A stretch of 37,324 nucleotides of DNA, taken from NCBI GenBank assembly GCA_022508895.1, contig JAFLUH010000001.1, positions 141,265 through 178,588 on the forward strand. Reading direction: 5' to 3'. Origin of the DNA: Oscillospiraceae bacterium. Lineage in GTDB: Bacteria; Bacillota; Clostridia; Oscillospirales; Ruminococcaceae. Of the stretch, positions 24,100-32,867 are shown piece by piece (the stretch's first letter is position 1; every line of letters begins with the position of its first letter). A program made the position numbers and the translations under genes. The notes beneath the pieces were generated by a model that saw only the letters and a program-made list of their open reading frames with translations, was not told the DNA's origin and did not search any database.

Positions 24100-25404
24100 C
24101 TACAGCTTATTTACAAGCTCTTTAAAATGCTTTCCTCTTTCCTCAAAATTCTTATAAAATCCATAGCTGGCAGCGGCAGGGGAGAGCACACAGCATTTTT
24201 TTGTTACTTCGTTAGCTTTGCTGACAGCCTCCTCCATATCCTTTACACGAAAAACGCATGAATCCGTTTTCAGCATATCCGCAATTCGATATCCGCTGTC
24301 CGGCAAGCAGATAATATTTGCAACAACACCTGTGTTCAGGTATTCCGCAAGTAAATCATAATTTATCCCTCTGTCCATTCCGCCGATGATTACAGTATCT
24401 GCCGAAAACGCCTTGACTGCATTGATGGTCGCAAGAGGAATAGTGCTTATGCTGTCATTTACATATTTTACTCCGTTTACGGTTCTGACAATCTCCATTC
24501 TATGTTCAAGTCCGTTAAAGCTGTGAACAGACTCGACCGCTGCTTGCAAATCGCAGCCGCACTCTGACGCAGCGGCTATCGCAACTGCAATATTATACAG
24601 ATTATGCTCTCCTTCCAGCTTGGGCTCAATTTTTTCGTATGGTGTTATTTTGCCATGAAAAACAATATTTTTTTCTTTGATATAAATATCTGCTTCATCA
24701 TTTAGGGAAGCGGATATTTTTTTTGAGGGAATTGCATCAAGCTCGTTGCCGTAACAATCCTTGTTATATATCAGTATATCTTTTTTGCTTTGAAATCTGT
24801 AAATATTTTCTTTTGCTTTTCTATATGCATCGAAATCAACATAGTGGTCCAGATGCTCCTCATATACGTTAAGCAAAATCGCTATATCCGGAGACGCCTG
24901 AACATATTCAAGCTGATGGCAAGACATTTCACATACGATTATAGTATCTTTTTCAATGCTGTCAGTTATCGTCAGCGGGGGAATACCGATGTTGCCAATA
25001 AGAACAGAGCTTTTTCCGCAATGATCAAGTATGTGGTGAATAAGACTTGATGTGGTGGATTTTCCTTTTGTGCCCGTAACACCAACTATCTTATTTTCAC
25101 AAAATCTCAGAAGCAGGTCAGTCTGACCGGTTATTTTTAACTTATCCCTCTTAGACAGCGTATCAAACAAGGCTATTCCGGGCGTCTTCATCACAATGTC
25201 ATACTCTTTTATGGAGTCAAGATAGTTTTCGCCGGAAAACAGCTCATACTGCTCCAATTCGGGATTTACAACAAGATCCTTATCGGCAATGCCTATCCGA
25301 CAGTCAAATCCTTTGATCAAATCAAGAGTTGAGCGGCCCTCACGGCCAAAGCCCAATATGAGTACTTTCTTACCTTCAAAAAAATTTCTTAGTTTTTCCT
25401 TCAT
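24100..25404 (-). CDS. murD: UDP-N-acetylmuramoyl-L-alanine:glutamate ligase (MurD; probably the L-Glu-using MurD2 type)
   Basis: Mur ligases add amino acids to UDP-MurNAc in the cytoplasm using ATP. The 434-residue protein has an N-terminal Rossmann-like domain (LILGFGREGRSTLDLI), the ATP motif GVTGTKGKSTTSSL (about residue 109), the ligase core CEMSCHQLEY and NVYEEHLDHYVD, and a C-terminal domain with IIGGMDRG and SPAAASYGFYKNFEERG. It lies 16 bases after a MurL-like epimerase gene in the same direction. In Xanthomonas such a pair is MurD2 (adds L-Glu) plus MurL (epimerises it to D-Glu). Whether this enzyme prefers L- or D-Glu cannot be read directly, and the context argues for L-Glu. Confidence 0.88.
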   Translation of the reverse strand: MKEKLRNFFEGKKVLILGFGREGRSTLDLIKGFDCRIGIADKDLVVNPELEQYELFSGENYLDSIKEYDIVMKTPGIALFDTLSKRDKLKITGQTDLLLRFCENKIVGVTGTKGKSTTSSLIHHILDHCGKSSVLIGNIGIPPLTITDSIEKDTIIVCEMSCHQLEYVQASPDIAILLNVYEEHLDHYVDFDAYRKAKENIYRFQSKKDILIYNKDCYGNELDAIPSKKISASLNDEADIYIKEKNIVFHGKITPYEKIEPKLEGEHNLYNIAVAIAAASECGCDLQAAVESVHSFNGLEHRMEIVRTVNGVKYVNDSISTIPLATINAVKAFSADTVIIGGMDRGINYDLLAEYLNTGVVANIICLPDSGYRIADMLKTDSCVFRVKDMEEAVSKANEVTKKCCVLSPAAASYGFYKNFEERGKHFKELVNKL

Positions 25405-25420
25405 GTTGACCCCTAAAAAT

Positions 25421-26743
25421 CTACAATTTCAGCAGAGATAAAAACTCGCCGGGCACAAAGTTGTTATCATCAAAAAATGTATCGAGTTCTTCAGGTTTGT
25501 CGTTTTTGTCCTTTCTCTCGATATAACGTTTCAAAAGCAGCGGCAGACTGCCTGACGATTCTCTTCTTTTTGCCGCATTATAAAGCGCCAGATTTATCTC
25601 GTTTTTGGTTCCCACACACTCAAAGGGCTTATCATAATCCTGATACACAAGCCCATTGAACAGCTCCTGATATTCTTCTCCTTCCAGCATATTCTTTCCG
25701 AATATCTTTATAAGCTGTTCATCTGTTAGAAAAGCAGACAGCATAATATAAACATAGAGACATTTAGCGCAGTTTGAACACCATGTATCGGTTTTTGATC
25801 CCAGATTACAGCTTTGAAAAACAGGGAAATACTTCGGATACTGTACGAATTTTTTTGCTATCTGCCATTCGCTCCAAGGTCTGAGCATACTGAAATATTC
25901 GGGATATCCGCCAAAATATTTGCTTGTGTAGTTACGGAAATCCGCTTCAAATTCCGTACTTTTGCTGTACTGGTGGTTGATTTTTGTGCCTGATACATTG
26001 GATTCATTGGCACTGCTTTCATTGGAAAGAGCTATATATTTCCTATTACCGCAATATGCAAATATCCATGATGAAAATGCTATAACCGACGAAAGGGGGG
26101 TGTGGCCGTTAAGATACCCCTGTTTATTCAGTTCCAGCAGCTGCTTGTCAATAGTGCGGCGAACACCTATTATCTGACTGTCATCATATCCTGCTGTATG
26201 TGCGCAGCCCAGTGTAGCACCTCTCGGATTTATGATAAAGCAGGAATTTATGTCATGGTATTCGCTTAAAAGCTCTAATGTAACTACACTGTCCTTACCT
26301 CCGCCGACAGGTATCATAAAACCTTCGCCTGAATATGCAGCAGGGAAGTGTGGGACTTTATCTGAACATGGAATTATTTGCATAAAGCTTTCAATATCTG
26401 TTTTTATCCCATTTCGGTAAAAAAATTCACCTAAACCGTTAAAATAAAGCTTTTTCCACCAGTTTATCTGCTCGTTGTCCAGTGAGCCGCAGTTTACTCT
26501 CACTACAGGAGGACAAGCACACTTCCAATAGCTTACCAGCTCCGCCATTCCCAAAGAGAAAACCGCATAATTAAGCAGTTCCTTGTCAGCCGCATTTTGT
26601 ATAAGCTCAGAAGAAAATTGCCAGCATGGCGCAAAAATGTAATCGTCAATGCGAAAATGAAAAACAAAGCTGTCTTCATTGATCTCGTAGCCCTCATATA
26701 TAAATTCCTTGTGCTGTGCTCTCAGCTGCTCAAAATTAGCCAT
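25421..26743 (-). CDS. murL: Probable UDP-MurNAc-L-Ala-L-Glu epimerase MurL
   Basis: The 440-residue protein carries a PP-loop-like ATP motif, MIPVGGGKDSVVTLELL, at about residue 148. It also has an ALSNESSANESNV segment and a late cysteine cluster (WCSNCAKCLYVY) that could bind zinc. These features and the length fit MurL, which uses ATP to epimerise the terminal L-Glu of UDP-MurNAc-L-Ala-L-Glu to D-Glu. An AAGGAG site precedes the ATG. The adjoining Mur ligase gene strongly supports this reading. A different PP-loop adenylating enzyme remains possible. I recognise the family from motif layout and context, not from an alignment. Confidence 0.7.
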   Translation of the reverse strand: MANFEQLRAQHKEFIYEGYEINEDSFVFHFRIDDYIFAPCWQFSSELIQNAADKELLNYAVFSLGMAELVSYWKCACPPVVRVNCGSLDNEQINWWKKLYFNGLGEFFYRNGIKTDIESFMQIIPCSDKVPHFPAAYSGEGFMIPVGGGKDSVVTLELLSEYHDINSCFIINPRGATLGCAHTAGYDDSQIIGVRRTIDKQLLELNKQGYLNGHTPLSSVIAFSSWIFAYCGNRKYIALSNESSANESNVSGTKINHQYSKSTEFEADFRNYTSKYFGGYPEYFSMLRPWSEWQIAKKFVQYPKYFPVFQSCNLGSKTDTWCSNCAKCLYVYIMLSAFLTDEQLIKIFGKNMLEGEEYQELFNGLVYQDYDKPFECVGTKNEINLALYNAAKRRESSGSLPLLLKRYIERKDKNDKPEELDTFFDDNNFVPGEFLSLLKL

Positions 26744-26776
26744 ATAAGCTCCTTAATTAAACAGGTCACATAATTT

Positions 26777-26800
26777 CAGGCGGCTCTTCCAAACCGCCTG
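26777..26800 (-). terminator. Hairpin between the mutarotase-like gene and murL
   Basis: CAGGCGG (26777-26783) pairs perfectly with CCGCCTG (26794-26800) around a ten-base loop. It directly follows the stop of the upstream minus-strand gene. The following tract is A/T-rich but not a clean T-run, so termination is likely but may be leaky. Confidence 0.5.
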
Positions 26801-26804
26801 GATT

Positions 26805-27737
26805 TTATAATATATATTTTTTTACAAAATTGTCTATGCTGTTCTCGTCCTTACGGTCAAACGTTTCACTGCACTCCTTGATCTGCCAGTATTCATCATA
26901 TTCGGTATAATCACCGGGTTTAAGGTTTTCCACTGTTCCCAGCGACTCTATCTCCATAATATACTGATTTGTATACGTTTCATAATTTACCGAGAAATCA
27001 GGATATTCTCCAAGCGGATCGAATCTGAAACGCTTTATAAAAAGCTGTCCGTTGTTGAGGTAGGCGCCCCATCCGTCCTCGTTGTTTACTCCTATTTTAA
27101 AAGCTTCCTCTCTATCAGTCTGTGCAAGAGTTATGTACTTATCACACACAAAAAATCTCGGATCGTTTACATTGGAATAAGCCCAAAAAACCATTCTTCT
27201 GTTTGACAGAAGCCCTGTGTCCTTAGTACACTGGGGCAGTATCTCTACGCCGTCTTTCTCTGCGACCGTAAGGCACCATGGCGCAAGCTTTATATCATAG
27301 TCGGCTATGTTCTTTATTGCATGCTTCACCGTGACATCGGAAGAAGTGTCGTCCAATGTTACGGTCATTATATGACGCTCTCCCACCTTCACTCTGTCCT
27401 CAGGCATAAGCTTGAGAGAATTGCCGTCTATTTCGTATGGAACAGAATGATTATCGGGTGTATAGCTTTCAGGATAGCTCTCAGGGCTGCTCCAAAGACG
27501 GTGACCGCCGTAAATATACCAGTTTTCCTCCGTTTCAAAGAAATCGTGAAGCTGCTTACTGTCTCTGACTGTGTCACGGTTTATGTCCTCATTGAAAATG
27601 TTCTGCTTTCCGTTTAACCCGTAGTAGATAACTCTGGGTCCCACATCAACAGTTACAATGACCGCAGCAGTCTCATTTTCCATTTTTATGCACTTTCCGA
27701 AGTTTTTATAGCTTATCTCTGAAAATTTTACACTCAT
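26805..27737 (-). CDS. Galactose-mutarotase-like (aldose 1-epimerase fold) protein of unknown function
   Basis: The protein of about 310 residues looks like an all-beta mutarotase-superfamily sandwich. An early DVGPRVIYYGLNGKQNIF resembles the sugar-ring framing strand. YGGHRLWSSPESYPESYTPDN resembles the GGxRLWxxPE segment of DUF4380-like proteins. A late LGTVENLKPGDYTEYDEYW segment is common to such proteins. The ATG at 27737 is preferred over the one at 27800 because GGAAAGGAA lies upstream of it, the conserved sequence begins there and the longer form would overlap tmcAL. No signal peptide is visible. Substrate and reaction are unknown. Confidence 0.65.
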   Translation of the reverse strand: MSVKFSEISYKNFGKCIKMENETAAVIVTVDVGPRVIYYGLNGKQNIFNEDINRDTVRDSKQLHDFFETEENWYIYGGHRLWSSPESYPESYTPDNHSVPYEIDGNSLKLMPEDRVKVGERHIMTVTLDDTSSDVTVKHAIKNIADYDIKLAPWCLTVAEKDGVEILPQCTKDTGLLSNRRMVFWAYSNVNDPRFFVCDKYITLAQTDREEAFKIGVNNEDGWGAYLNNGQLFIKRFRFDPLGEYPDFSVNYETYTNQYIMEIESLGTVENLKPGDYTEYDEYWQIKECSETFDRKDENSIDNFVKKYIL

Positions 27738-27757
27738 TTCACTGCAATTCCTTTCCA

Positions 27758-28921
27758 TCAATCCAATATCACAGGCTTTGCAGTATAATCGAGTCCGCAA
27801 ACCTGCCGTCTGCCCAGCGCAAGAGCATACTGATTGTCGCAGCGCTCCTCCAGCCTTGCTTGTTTCATTGCCATGTCACTTTTTTTTGCAAGTTGAGCAA
27901 GCGAGGTATCTATAGGCAGCTTACACTCTGCAGCTGCCAGTATCTCCTTGCCTCTACCGTTCATACCTAAAATTCTAACATAAGAAGGGTTATTTTTCAA
28001 GTCGTTTTTTGTAATTCCAAGGTATGCGGACAAAACGATTCGTCTTATTCTTGAAAGAGTGTACCGTTTTGTTTTAATCAGAAAAAGCAGCTCATTCAGA
28101 TTTGTGGATACCCTTACAGCCTTGTATATTCTGTTCTCCAGCCCTGTAAGCACATTTGGAGTTTTTTCTATCTCATTTTTTGACATATATCTCAGTCTGG
28201 AGAGAATTGCGGTCTCAAGGTTAGCCAGCGAAGCTATGTTTGAAAAGTCACAGTCAGGCACAAAAGCCGAAATGTCCTCTCCTGCCTGCAAAAGTCTTCT
28301 GATTTGTGAAGCGCTTGCTATTTCGGGGTCGGCAGATACTTCGCTGTCATGTCCTGCCGCTTTTCGTTTTATGGTGACAGGTTTTATAGGAGAAGCAAGC
28401 TCATCAAGAGCTTTTATATATTCAACGGCAAGGGTGTTGTTTGGAGCAGCTAAGGTCTCTATAACATCATCGGTATAAAATTTACCGATAGCTTTTTGCA
28501 GTGCAGCAGGGTAGGACATACCGTTTTTCATGTAATTGGTGAGCTCGTCACTTTCCCGTGCAAAGCAAACCGCACCCGCAGCTTCTTTAAGCTGATCTAT
28601 ATTTCCACACTCACTGCCGAAGCTAAGCGTGTTTACACACCCAAGAGAGTTAAGAAGAAACACAGCGCCCTGTGCAAACTGCTCGGCACTTGCAAGAGAA
28701 AATGCTACAGGAAGCTCTATCACAAGATCAACACCGTTTTTGAGTGCAGTTTCCGCTCGCTTAAATTTATCAACTATTGCTACATCTCCGCGCTGAGTAA
28801 AGTTTCCGCTCATTACACCGACAATGTGCGTTGCGCCGAGCTTTTCTCTTGTTTGACCTATATGGTACTTATGGCCGTTGTGAAAGGGATTGTATTCACA
28901 GATTATACCGCATACATTCAT
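27758..28921 (-). CDS. tmcAL: tRNA(Met) cytidine acetate ligase TmcAL (YlbM)
   Basis: TmcAL makes N4-acetylcytidine at the wobble position of elongator tRNA-Met from acetate and ATP, through acetyl-adenylate. The 387-residue protein begins CGIICEYNPFHNGHKYHI, the nucleotidyltransferase HxGH-type motif. It continues GVMSGNFTQRGDVAIVDKFKRAE and VIELPVAFSLASAEQFAQGAV, and has the SFGSE segment and ASASQIRRLL. AGGAG precedes the ATG by seven bases. It is divergent from ackA, which links the cell's acetate pool to both genes. The mutarotase-like gene follows 20 bases later in the same direction. Confidence 0.93.
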   Translation of the reverse strand: MNVCGIICEYNPFHNGHKYHIGQTREKLGATHIVGVMSGNFTQRGDVAIVDKFKRAETALKNGVDLVIELPVAFSLASAEQFAQGAVFLLNSLGCVNTLSFGSECGNIDQLKEAAGAVCFARESDELTNYMKNGMSYPAALQKAIGKFYTDDVIETLAAPNNTLAVEYIKALDELASPIKPVTIKRKAAGHDSEVSADPEIASASQIRRLLQAGEDISAFVPDCDFSNIASLANLETAILSRLRYMSKNEIEKTPNVLTGLENRIYKAVRVSTNLNELLFLIKTKRYTLSRIRRIVLSAYLGITKNDLKNNPSYVRILGMNGRGKEILAAAECKLPIDTSLAQLAKKSDMAMKQARLEERCDNQYALALGRRQVCGLDYTAKPVILD

Positions 28922-28959
28922 ATTTATTGCTCCTAATTTACAGTTTTGTGAAAAAACAC

Positions 28960-28988
28960 TTGATTTTTTTATCTGTTTGATATAAAAT
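28960..28988 (+). promoter_or_regulatory. Probable promoter of ackA
   Basis: TTGATT (28960-28965) and TAAAAT (28983-28988) are 17 bases apart, 48 bases before the ackA start. An alternative TATAAA two bases upstream gives 15-base spacing. Confidence 0.55.
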
Positions 28989-29036
28989 AAAACTTGGATT
29001 ATTAAGAATCTCTACATAAAGGAAGGATATTGCAAA

Positions 29037-30236
29037 ATGAAAATTTTAGTAATCAACGCAGGCAGCTCCTCTCTGAAGTACCAGCTGATCGACATGGATA
29101 ATGAGAGCGTTATCGCAAAGGGCAACTGTGAAAGGATCGGTATGGACGGTCATATCACACACAAGACCTTTGATGACAGACAGGTGAGCGTGGACTGTGC
29201 ATTCCCCACACACACCGAGGCCTTTGAAAAGGTAGTGGAGGTGCTGACAAGCGGGGAAGCGTCCGTTATAAAGAGCATGGACGAGATCGCCGCCGTAGGT
29301 CATAGAATAGTGCAGGGTGCCGAGATATTCAATAAGGCAACTATCGTTACCGATGAAGTAATAGATCAGATCGACGGTCTTTCTGAGCTGGCGCCCGTAC
29401 ATAATCATCCCCATGCGCTGGCGCTGAGAGCCTGCAAAAAGGTAATTCCTGCAAATGTTCCTCAGGTGGTAGTGTTTGATACTGCGTTCCATCAGACTAT
29501 GCCCGAAAAGGCATTTATGTTCGGTCTGCCTTATGAATGCTATGAAAAATATCATGTAAGAAAATACGGCTTCCACGGTACGTCTCACCGCTTTGTTTCA
29601 AGAGCTCTGGCAGACGCAATGGGCAAAAAGGTTGAGGATCTGAAAATAATTTCCTGTCATCTTGGCAACGGCTCCTCTATAACCGCAGTTGACGGCGGCA
29701 AGTCGGTAGACACTTCTATGGGCTTCACTCCGCTGGACGGCGTTATCATGGGAACAAGATGCGGCGCCATCGATGCTTCCGCAGTTACCTTTGTGCAGAA
29801 GAAGCTTGGGCTTGACCCCTCGGAAATGAGCGATTATCTCAACAAGAAATCCGGTTTCTTAGGCGTAAGCGGTGTTTCCAGCGACAACCGTGATGTCGAT
29901 GCCGCAGCGGCACAAGGGAACAAGCGCGCTATTCTTGCGGGAGAAATACTCAGATACGGAATCAAGAAGTATATCGGTTCTTATGCAGCGGTTATGAACG
30001 GTGTAGATGCCATAATCTTCACAGGCGGTATCGGCGAAAATGCTCCTTCCGTCCGTGCTGACGCTTGCCACGACATGGAATTCTTCGGTATAAAGCTGGA
30101 CGACAATAAAAATGCAGAAGCTAAAGGCGTTCTGAGCAAAATATCCGCTCCGAACAGCAAGGTTGAGGTGTGGGTAGTTCCTACAAACGAGGAACTTCTT
30201 ATCGCAAGAGACACCAAGGAGCTTTGCGGTCTGTAA
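29037..30236 (+). CDS. ackA: Acetate kinase
   Basis: AckA interconverts acetyl phosphate and ADP with acetate and ATP, and provides substrate-level ATP in fermenting clostridia. The 399-residue protein opens KILVINAGSSSLKYQLID and contains VVFDTAFHQTMP, YGFHGTSHRFV with the catalytic His region, SCHLGNGSSITAV and IFTGGIGENA. An AAGGAAGG site lies 11 bases before the ATG. Codon use is relatively rich in preferred codons, fitting a highly expressed enzyme. No phosphotransacetylase gene is adjacent, so pta lies elsewhere. Confidence 0.97.
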   Translation: MKILVINAGSSSLKYQLIDMDNESVIAKGNCERIGMDGHITHKTFDDRQVSVDCAFPTHTEAFEKVVEVLTSGEASVIKSMDEIAAVGHRIVQGAEIFNKATIVTDEVIDQIDGLSELAPVHNHPHALALRACKKVIPANVPQVVVFDTAFHQTMPEKAFMFGLPYECYEKYHVRKYGFHGTSHRFVSRALADAMGKKVEDLKIISCHLGNGSSITAVDGGKSVDTSMGFTPLDGVIMGTRCGAIDASAVTFVQKKLGLDPSEMSDYLNKKSGFLGVSGVSSDNRDVDAAAAQGNKRAILAGEILRYGIKKYIGSYAAVMNGVDAIIFTGGIGENAPSVRADACHDMEFFGIKLDDNKNAEAKGVLSKISAPNSKVEVWVVPTNEELLIARDTKELCGL

Positions 30237-30259
30237 ATACCCGATATTTAGCAAATAAA

Positions 30260-30306
30260 AGCAGGCAGTGTTAAAGTCAATTTGGCACTCCTGCTATTAT
30301 TTTTAT
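30260..30306 (+). terminator. Intrinsic terminator after ackA
   Basis: AGCAGG and AGTG pair with CACT and CCTGCT, with one bulged C and a loop of about 17 bases, followed by ATTATTTTTAT. It lies between convergent genes. Confidence 0.65.
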
Positions 30307-30323
30307 ATAGTTATAAACAGATT

Positions 30324-31805
30324 TTATTTTTTCTTGGGCGGCGCAGCATGCTGGATCTTCTTTGCTAATTCAAGAGAGTTGATCTCATTTTCCAGATTTC
30401 TCTTCATAATAGGCACATCATTGAGTTCTTTGAGTTCTTTTTCCTTTTCTTTTTCCTTTTCCTCATTTTCCAAACGGAGATTATATCTTGTGATATATTT
30501 TTCTGCAAGCGGCATTATAGGCACATATACAGCGTTATCGGAGTCAATTATGCTGTTAAAGAGATCAAAAATTCGCTTATGAATTATAGGCTGCAATCTT
30601 GAGGCTACATACTGGTGTACCGCAGTAAGGTCCTCGTTCATAAGAATTGACGAAGAAAAATTAAGGAACTTGCCAAAATCCTTATATAGAAGATAGTTGA
30701 ACGCCAGAGTAATGCTTGAATAATAGTTCTGATTGATAATATATTTTTCATTGAGCATAGTTTCCCCTTGAAGCAGGGCATCCAGCTCTTCGTCTGAAAT
30801 ATAATCGATCATCGCTACAGACTGAAGCATTTCTGCATCAGGCATTTTGTCACATCTTTCAATTATTTCGTTGGATATTCCTCTTTTTCCTTTTAAAGTA
30901 GTGTTCTTGTCACTGTTGTATGTGACCACATCAGAGTATTTACTTACGTCCTTTCTTCTTGTCAGAAAGAAGCTCTCGAGAAACGGCTGTGAAATTTTGC
31001 TTAACGGGATTCTTGCACATGCAGTATAAAAATAATCCTCTTCGGGCTGCGATTCATCATTTTCTTCACGGTCTATCTGTACACTGCTTATATCGTTTGC
31101 AAACCGCAAATTCTTCACCGGCTCAATAATCAGGCAGCGAACCTTTTTGTTCATCATAAGTGCAGCTGTCACTTCATGGTGATTTGACAGAAGGGCGCAG
31201 AACATTCCCGACAGGTGGAAGCATATACCGTACGCTCCATCTTCAGCTTTTACTTTTTCTGCCGCAAGCTTTATATGAGCTTCAGAATAGTTTGCAATAT
31301 TTTCAGTGGGCACAAGGAATGCGGGGGGGATAACACGGTCTGCAGGGCAAGCCGCATTATATGTGCTTGAACCGCTCAGCTCATGATTTACAAGATAGCT
31401 TGACCAAAAAAAGTTGCCGGAACCGTCGGTTGGGATCATGTCTTCTTCATAAATAACATAAAGACCGTTTTTTATATAATCCAATAAAGGCTGCAGAGCA
31501 CCTAACAAGGTTTTATTGTTGGAAAAATAATCATCCCGTACCGCCATCACTCTTTTTACAAAGTCACCGCTGCGCTCTATAGATGATACTTGACATATCA
31601 TTTTGTTGGAATATGGGTCATTCACACTTTTTTGAGTTATGTGTATCAAAGGCTCATTTCCAAGATAAAAGGTTTCTCTGAGCCCTTTCTCTTTTCGTCT
31701 GGTGGTATTGCAGATACCGAAGCTTCCGGGACTGGAGGAAACGTTGATAATAGTAAATTCCTTATCGTTTACAAGCAGCGTTTCCGATGAAATTGTAGCT
31801 TTCAT
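30324..31805 (-). CDS. Unrecognised 493-residue cytoplasmic protein
   Basis: I do not recognise this family. No signal or membrane segment is visible. The N-terminal 90 residues are beta-rich. Residues about 150-240 include PPAFLVPTENIANY and LLSNHHEVTAALMMNKKVRCLIIEP, a pattern faintly like the GHHR-type motif of ParB/sulfiredoxin-fold proteins. The middle is helical (YISDEELDALL, an acidic helix). The C terminus, from about residue 430, is a highly charged coiled coil of Glu/Lys repeats ending in a basic tail. An AGGTAGG site precedes the ATG. It lies ten bases downstream of a YcxB-like membrane protein gene, so the two probably work together. Confidence 0.7.
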   Translation of the reverse strand: MKATISSETLLVNDKEFTIINVSSSPGSFGICNTTRRKEKGLRETFYLGNEPLIHITQKSVNDPYSNKMICQVSSIERSGDFVKRVMAVRDDYFSNNKTLLGALQPLLDYIKNGLYVIYEEDMIPTDGSGNFFWSSYLVNHELSGSSTYNAACPADRVIPPAFLVPTENIANYSEAHIKLAAEKVKAEDGAYGICFHLSGMFCALLSNHHEVTAALMMNKKVRCLIIEPVKNLRFANDISSVQIDREENDESQPEEDYFYTACARIPLSKISQPFLESFFLTRRKDVSKYSDVVTYNSDKNTTLKGKRGISNEIIERCDKMPDAEMLQSVAMIDYISDEELDALLQGETMLNEKYIINQNYYSSITLAFNYLLYKDFGKFLNFSSSILMNEDLTAVHQYVASRLQPIIHKRIFDLFNSIIDSDNAVYVPIMPLAEKYITRYNLRLENEEKEKEKEKELKELNDVPIMKRNLENEINSLELAKKIQHAAPPKKK

Positions 31806-31815
31806 TATGCTAAAC

Positions 31816-32682
31816 CTACCTTTGCTTTACTTTTGAGGCAATAAGATTATAGATTCCTGCCTGCTGATTTTTCGGCATAAAGCTTTTGGGAAGCCAGAAT
31901 ACCGATTTATTATCTCTCAAAACAACAAGTCCCATGTGAGTTTCTATAAAAAAGTTGGCTTCGTTCCAAGGGATAAGGTCGTGCGCAGTATAAACCGCGC
32001 TTTCCACAGCCGCAAAGCCTTCAGGTGCAACCACCACCGTAATTTCCTGTGTAGTAGCAGGATCGGCTTTTTGAACGGAGCTGTACTTATGTCTGGCAAC
32101 TGCGCCGATGATAAGATAAATGACCACCGAAACTATTATTCCCAAAAAAATCGAAAGGGGAAGGCACCATATCCAGTTATCCTGAAGATTGCCCATTATA
32201 CTTGCGAATATCATAAAGAATATTGCCATGAGCAAAATAGCAAACACGAAAATAACTCTGCCGAAGCGTGCGCTGATAAGTGAGATATTGCTTGAATTTA
32301 TGACCTTTTCTTCATATACCCCACGCATTACATAAGCGTTGCTGGCATCAATGTTGCGATATAAGTATTTCAGCGGAAGGATACGTTGATTGAACCTGTA
32401 GCGAATGTCAGGATTCTCGGCTATTTGGCCTTCGATGATCGCTCTTACTGTCAGGAACTGTTCCTCCGAGCTGAAAGCAGCACTTTCTATGTGATATGTG
32501 GACATACCTACGGAAATCGTGATGCTGCCATGATTTTCAGTTATTGATGAAACACTTTTCCATTCGTATATCTCAGGTGCGGCACTGTCATTCCGAAAAA
32601 CAACAAAATAATCTCCGAATATATAGGTCAATCCGGTAGCGCTTGAAAAAACCTTCTGACCACTTACGCTTTCAAAAGCCAT
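31816..32682 (-). CDS. YcxB-like membrane protein
   Basis: The 288-residue protein has an N-terminal PH-like domain (FGDYFVVFRNDSAAPEIYEWKSVSSITE), then two adjacent membrane helices at about residues 142-165 and 170-195. A C-terminal YcxB-like domain follows, with the pattern IPWNEANFFIETHMGLVVLRDNKSVFWLPKSFMP. YcxB-like proteins are widespread and uncharacterised. An AAAGGAGCG site precedes the ATG. It is first in a two-gene operon with the 493-residue protein. Two TATAAT-like boxes lie upstream on the minus strand (around 32709-32729) without a convincing -35. Confidence 0.78.
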   Translation of the reverse strand: MAFESVSGQKVFSSATGLTYIFGDYFVVFRNDSAAPEIYEWKSVSSITENHGSITISVGMSTYHIESAAFSSEEQFLTVRAIIEGQIAENPDIRYRFNQRILPLKYLYRNIDASNAYVMRGVYEEKVINSSNISLISARFGRVIFVFAILLMAIFFMIFASIMGNLQDNWIWCLPLSIFLGIIVSVVIYLIIGAVARHKYSSVQKADPATTQEITVVVAPEGFAAVESAVYTAHDLIPWNEANFFIETHMGLVVLRDNKSVFWLPKSFMPKNQQAGIYNLIASKVKQR

Positions 32683-32801
32683 AATTCGCTCCTTTGTCGT
32701 TTAACATAATATTATAAAAGATATTATAACATATTTTGAAAAAAAATGGAATATCAAAATCACTTTTTTTAATAAAATGGCAAGAAAATTTATTCTTATG
32801 C

Positions 32802-32830
32802 TTGCAAAAAAAAGAAAATTACTATATAAT
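32802..32830 (+). promoter_or_regulatory. Sigma-A type promoter of proS
   Basis: TTGCAA (32802-32807) and a perfect TATAAT (32825-32830) are 17 bases apart, leaving a leader of about 30 bases before the ATG. No T-box leader fits in that space. Confidence 0.75.
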
Positions 32831-32867
32831 ATTTGTCAGTAATCTTCATGAAGGGATAAAATCACAC

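Noticed and set aside
29046..29588. 180-codon ORF antisense to ackA
   Set aside because: It has no initiation signal and mirrors conserved acetate kinase codons. The same applies to long antisense ORFs in tepA (11353-11796), uppP (12701-13285), ftsK (14768-15268) and proS (32904-33569).
30421..30475. Low-complexity GAG/AAG-like repeat as a microsatellite
   Set aside because: It encodes the Glu/Lys coiled coil of the 493-residue protein and is explained by the protein sequence. No evidence of phase variation.
32709..32729. Tandem TATAAT boxes as a promoter for the YcxB-like gene
   Set aside because: The region is very A/T-rich and no convincing -35 at 16-18 bases was found, so it is not listed as a feature.
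32736..32867. Extended N terminus of proS
   Set aside because: It lies across the TTGCAA/TATAAT promoter, has no family similarity and is Lys/Phe/Leu-biased by A/T content. The MADNKK start has a ribosome-binding site.
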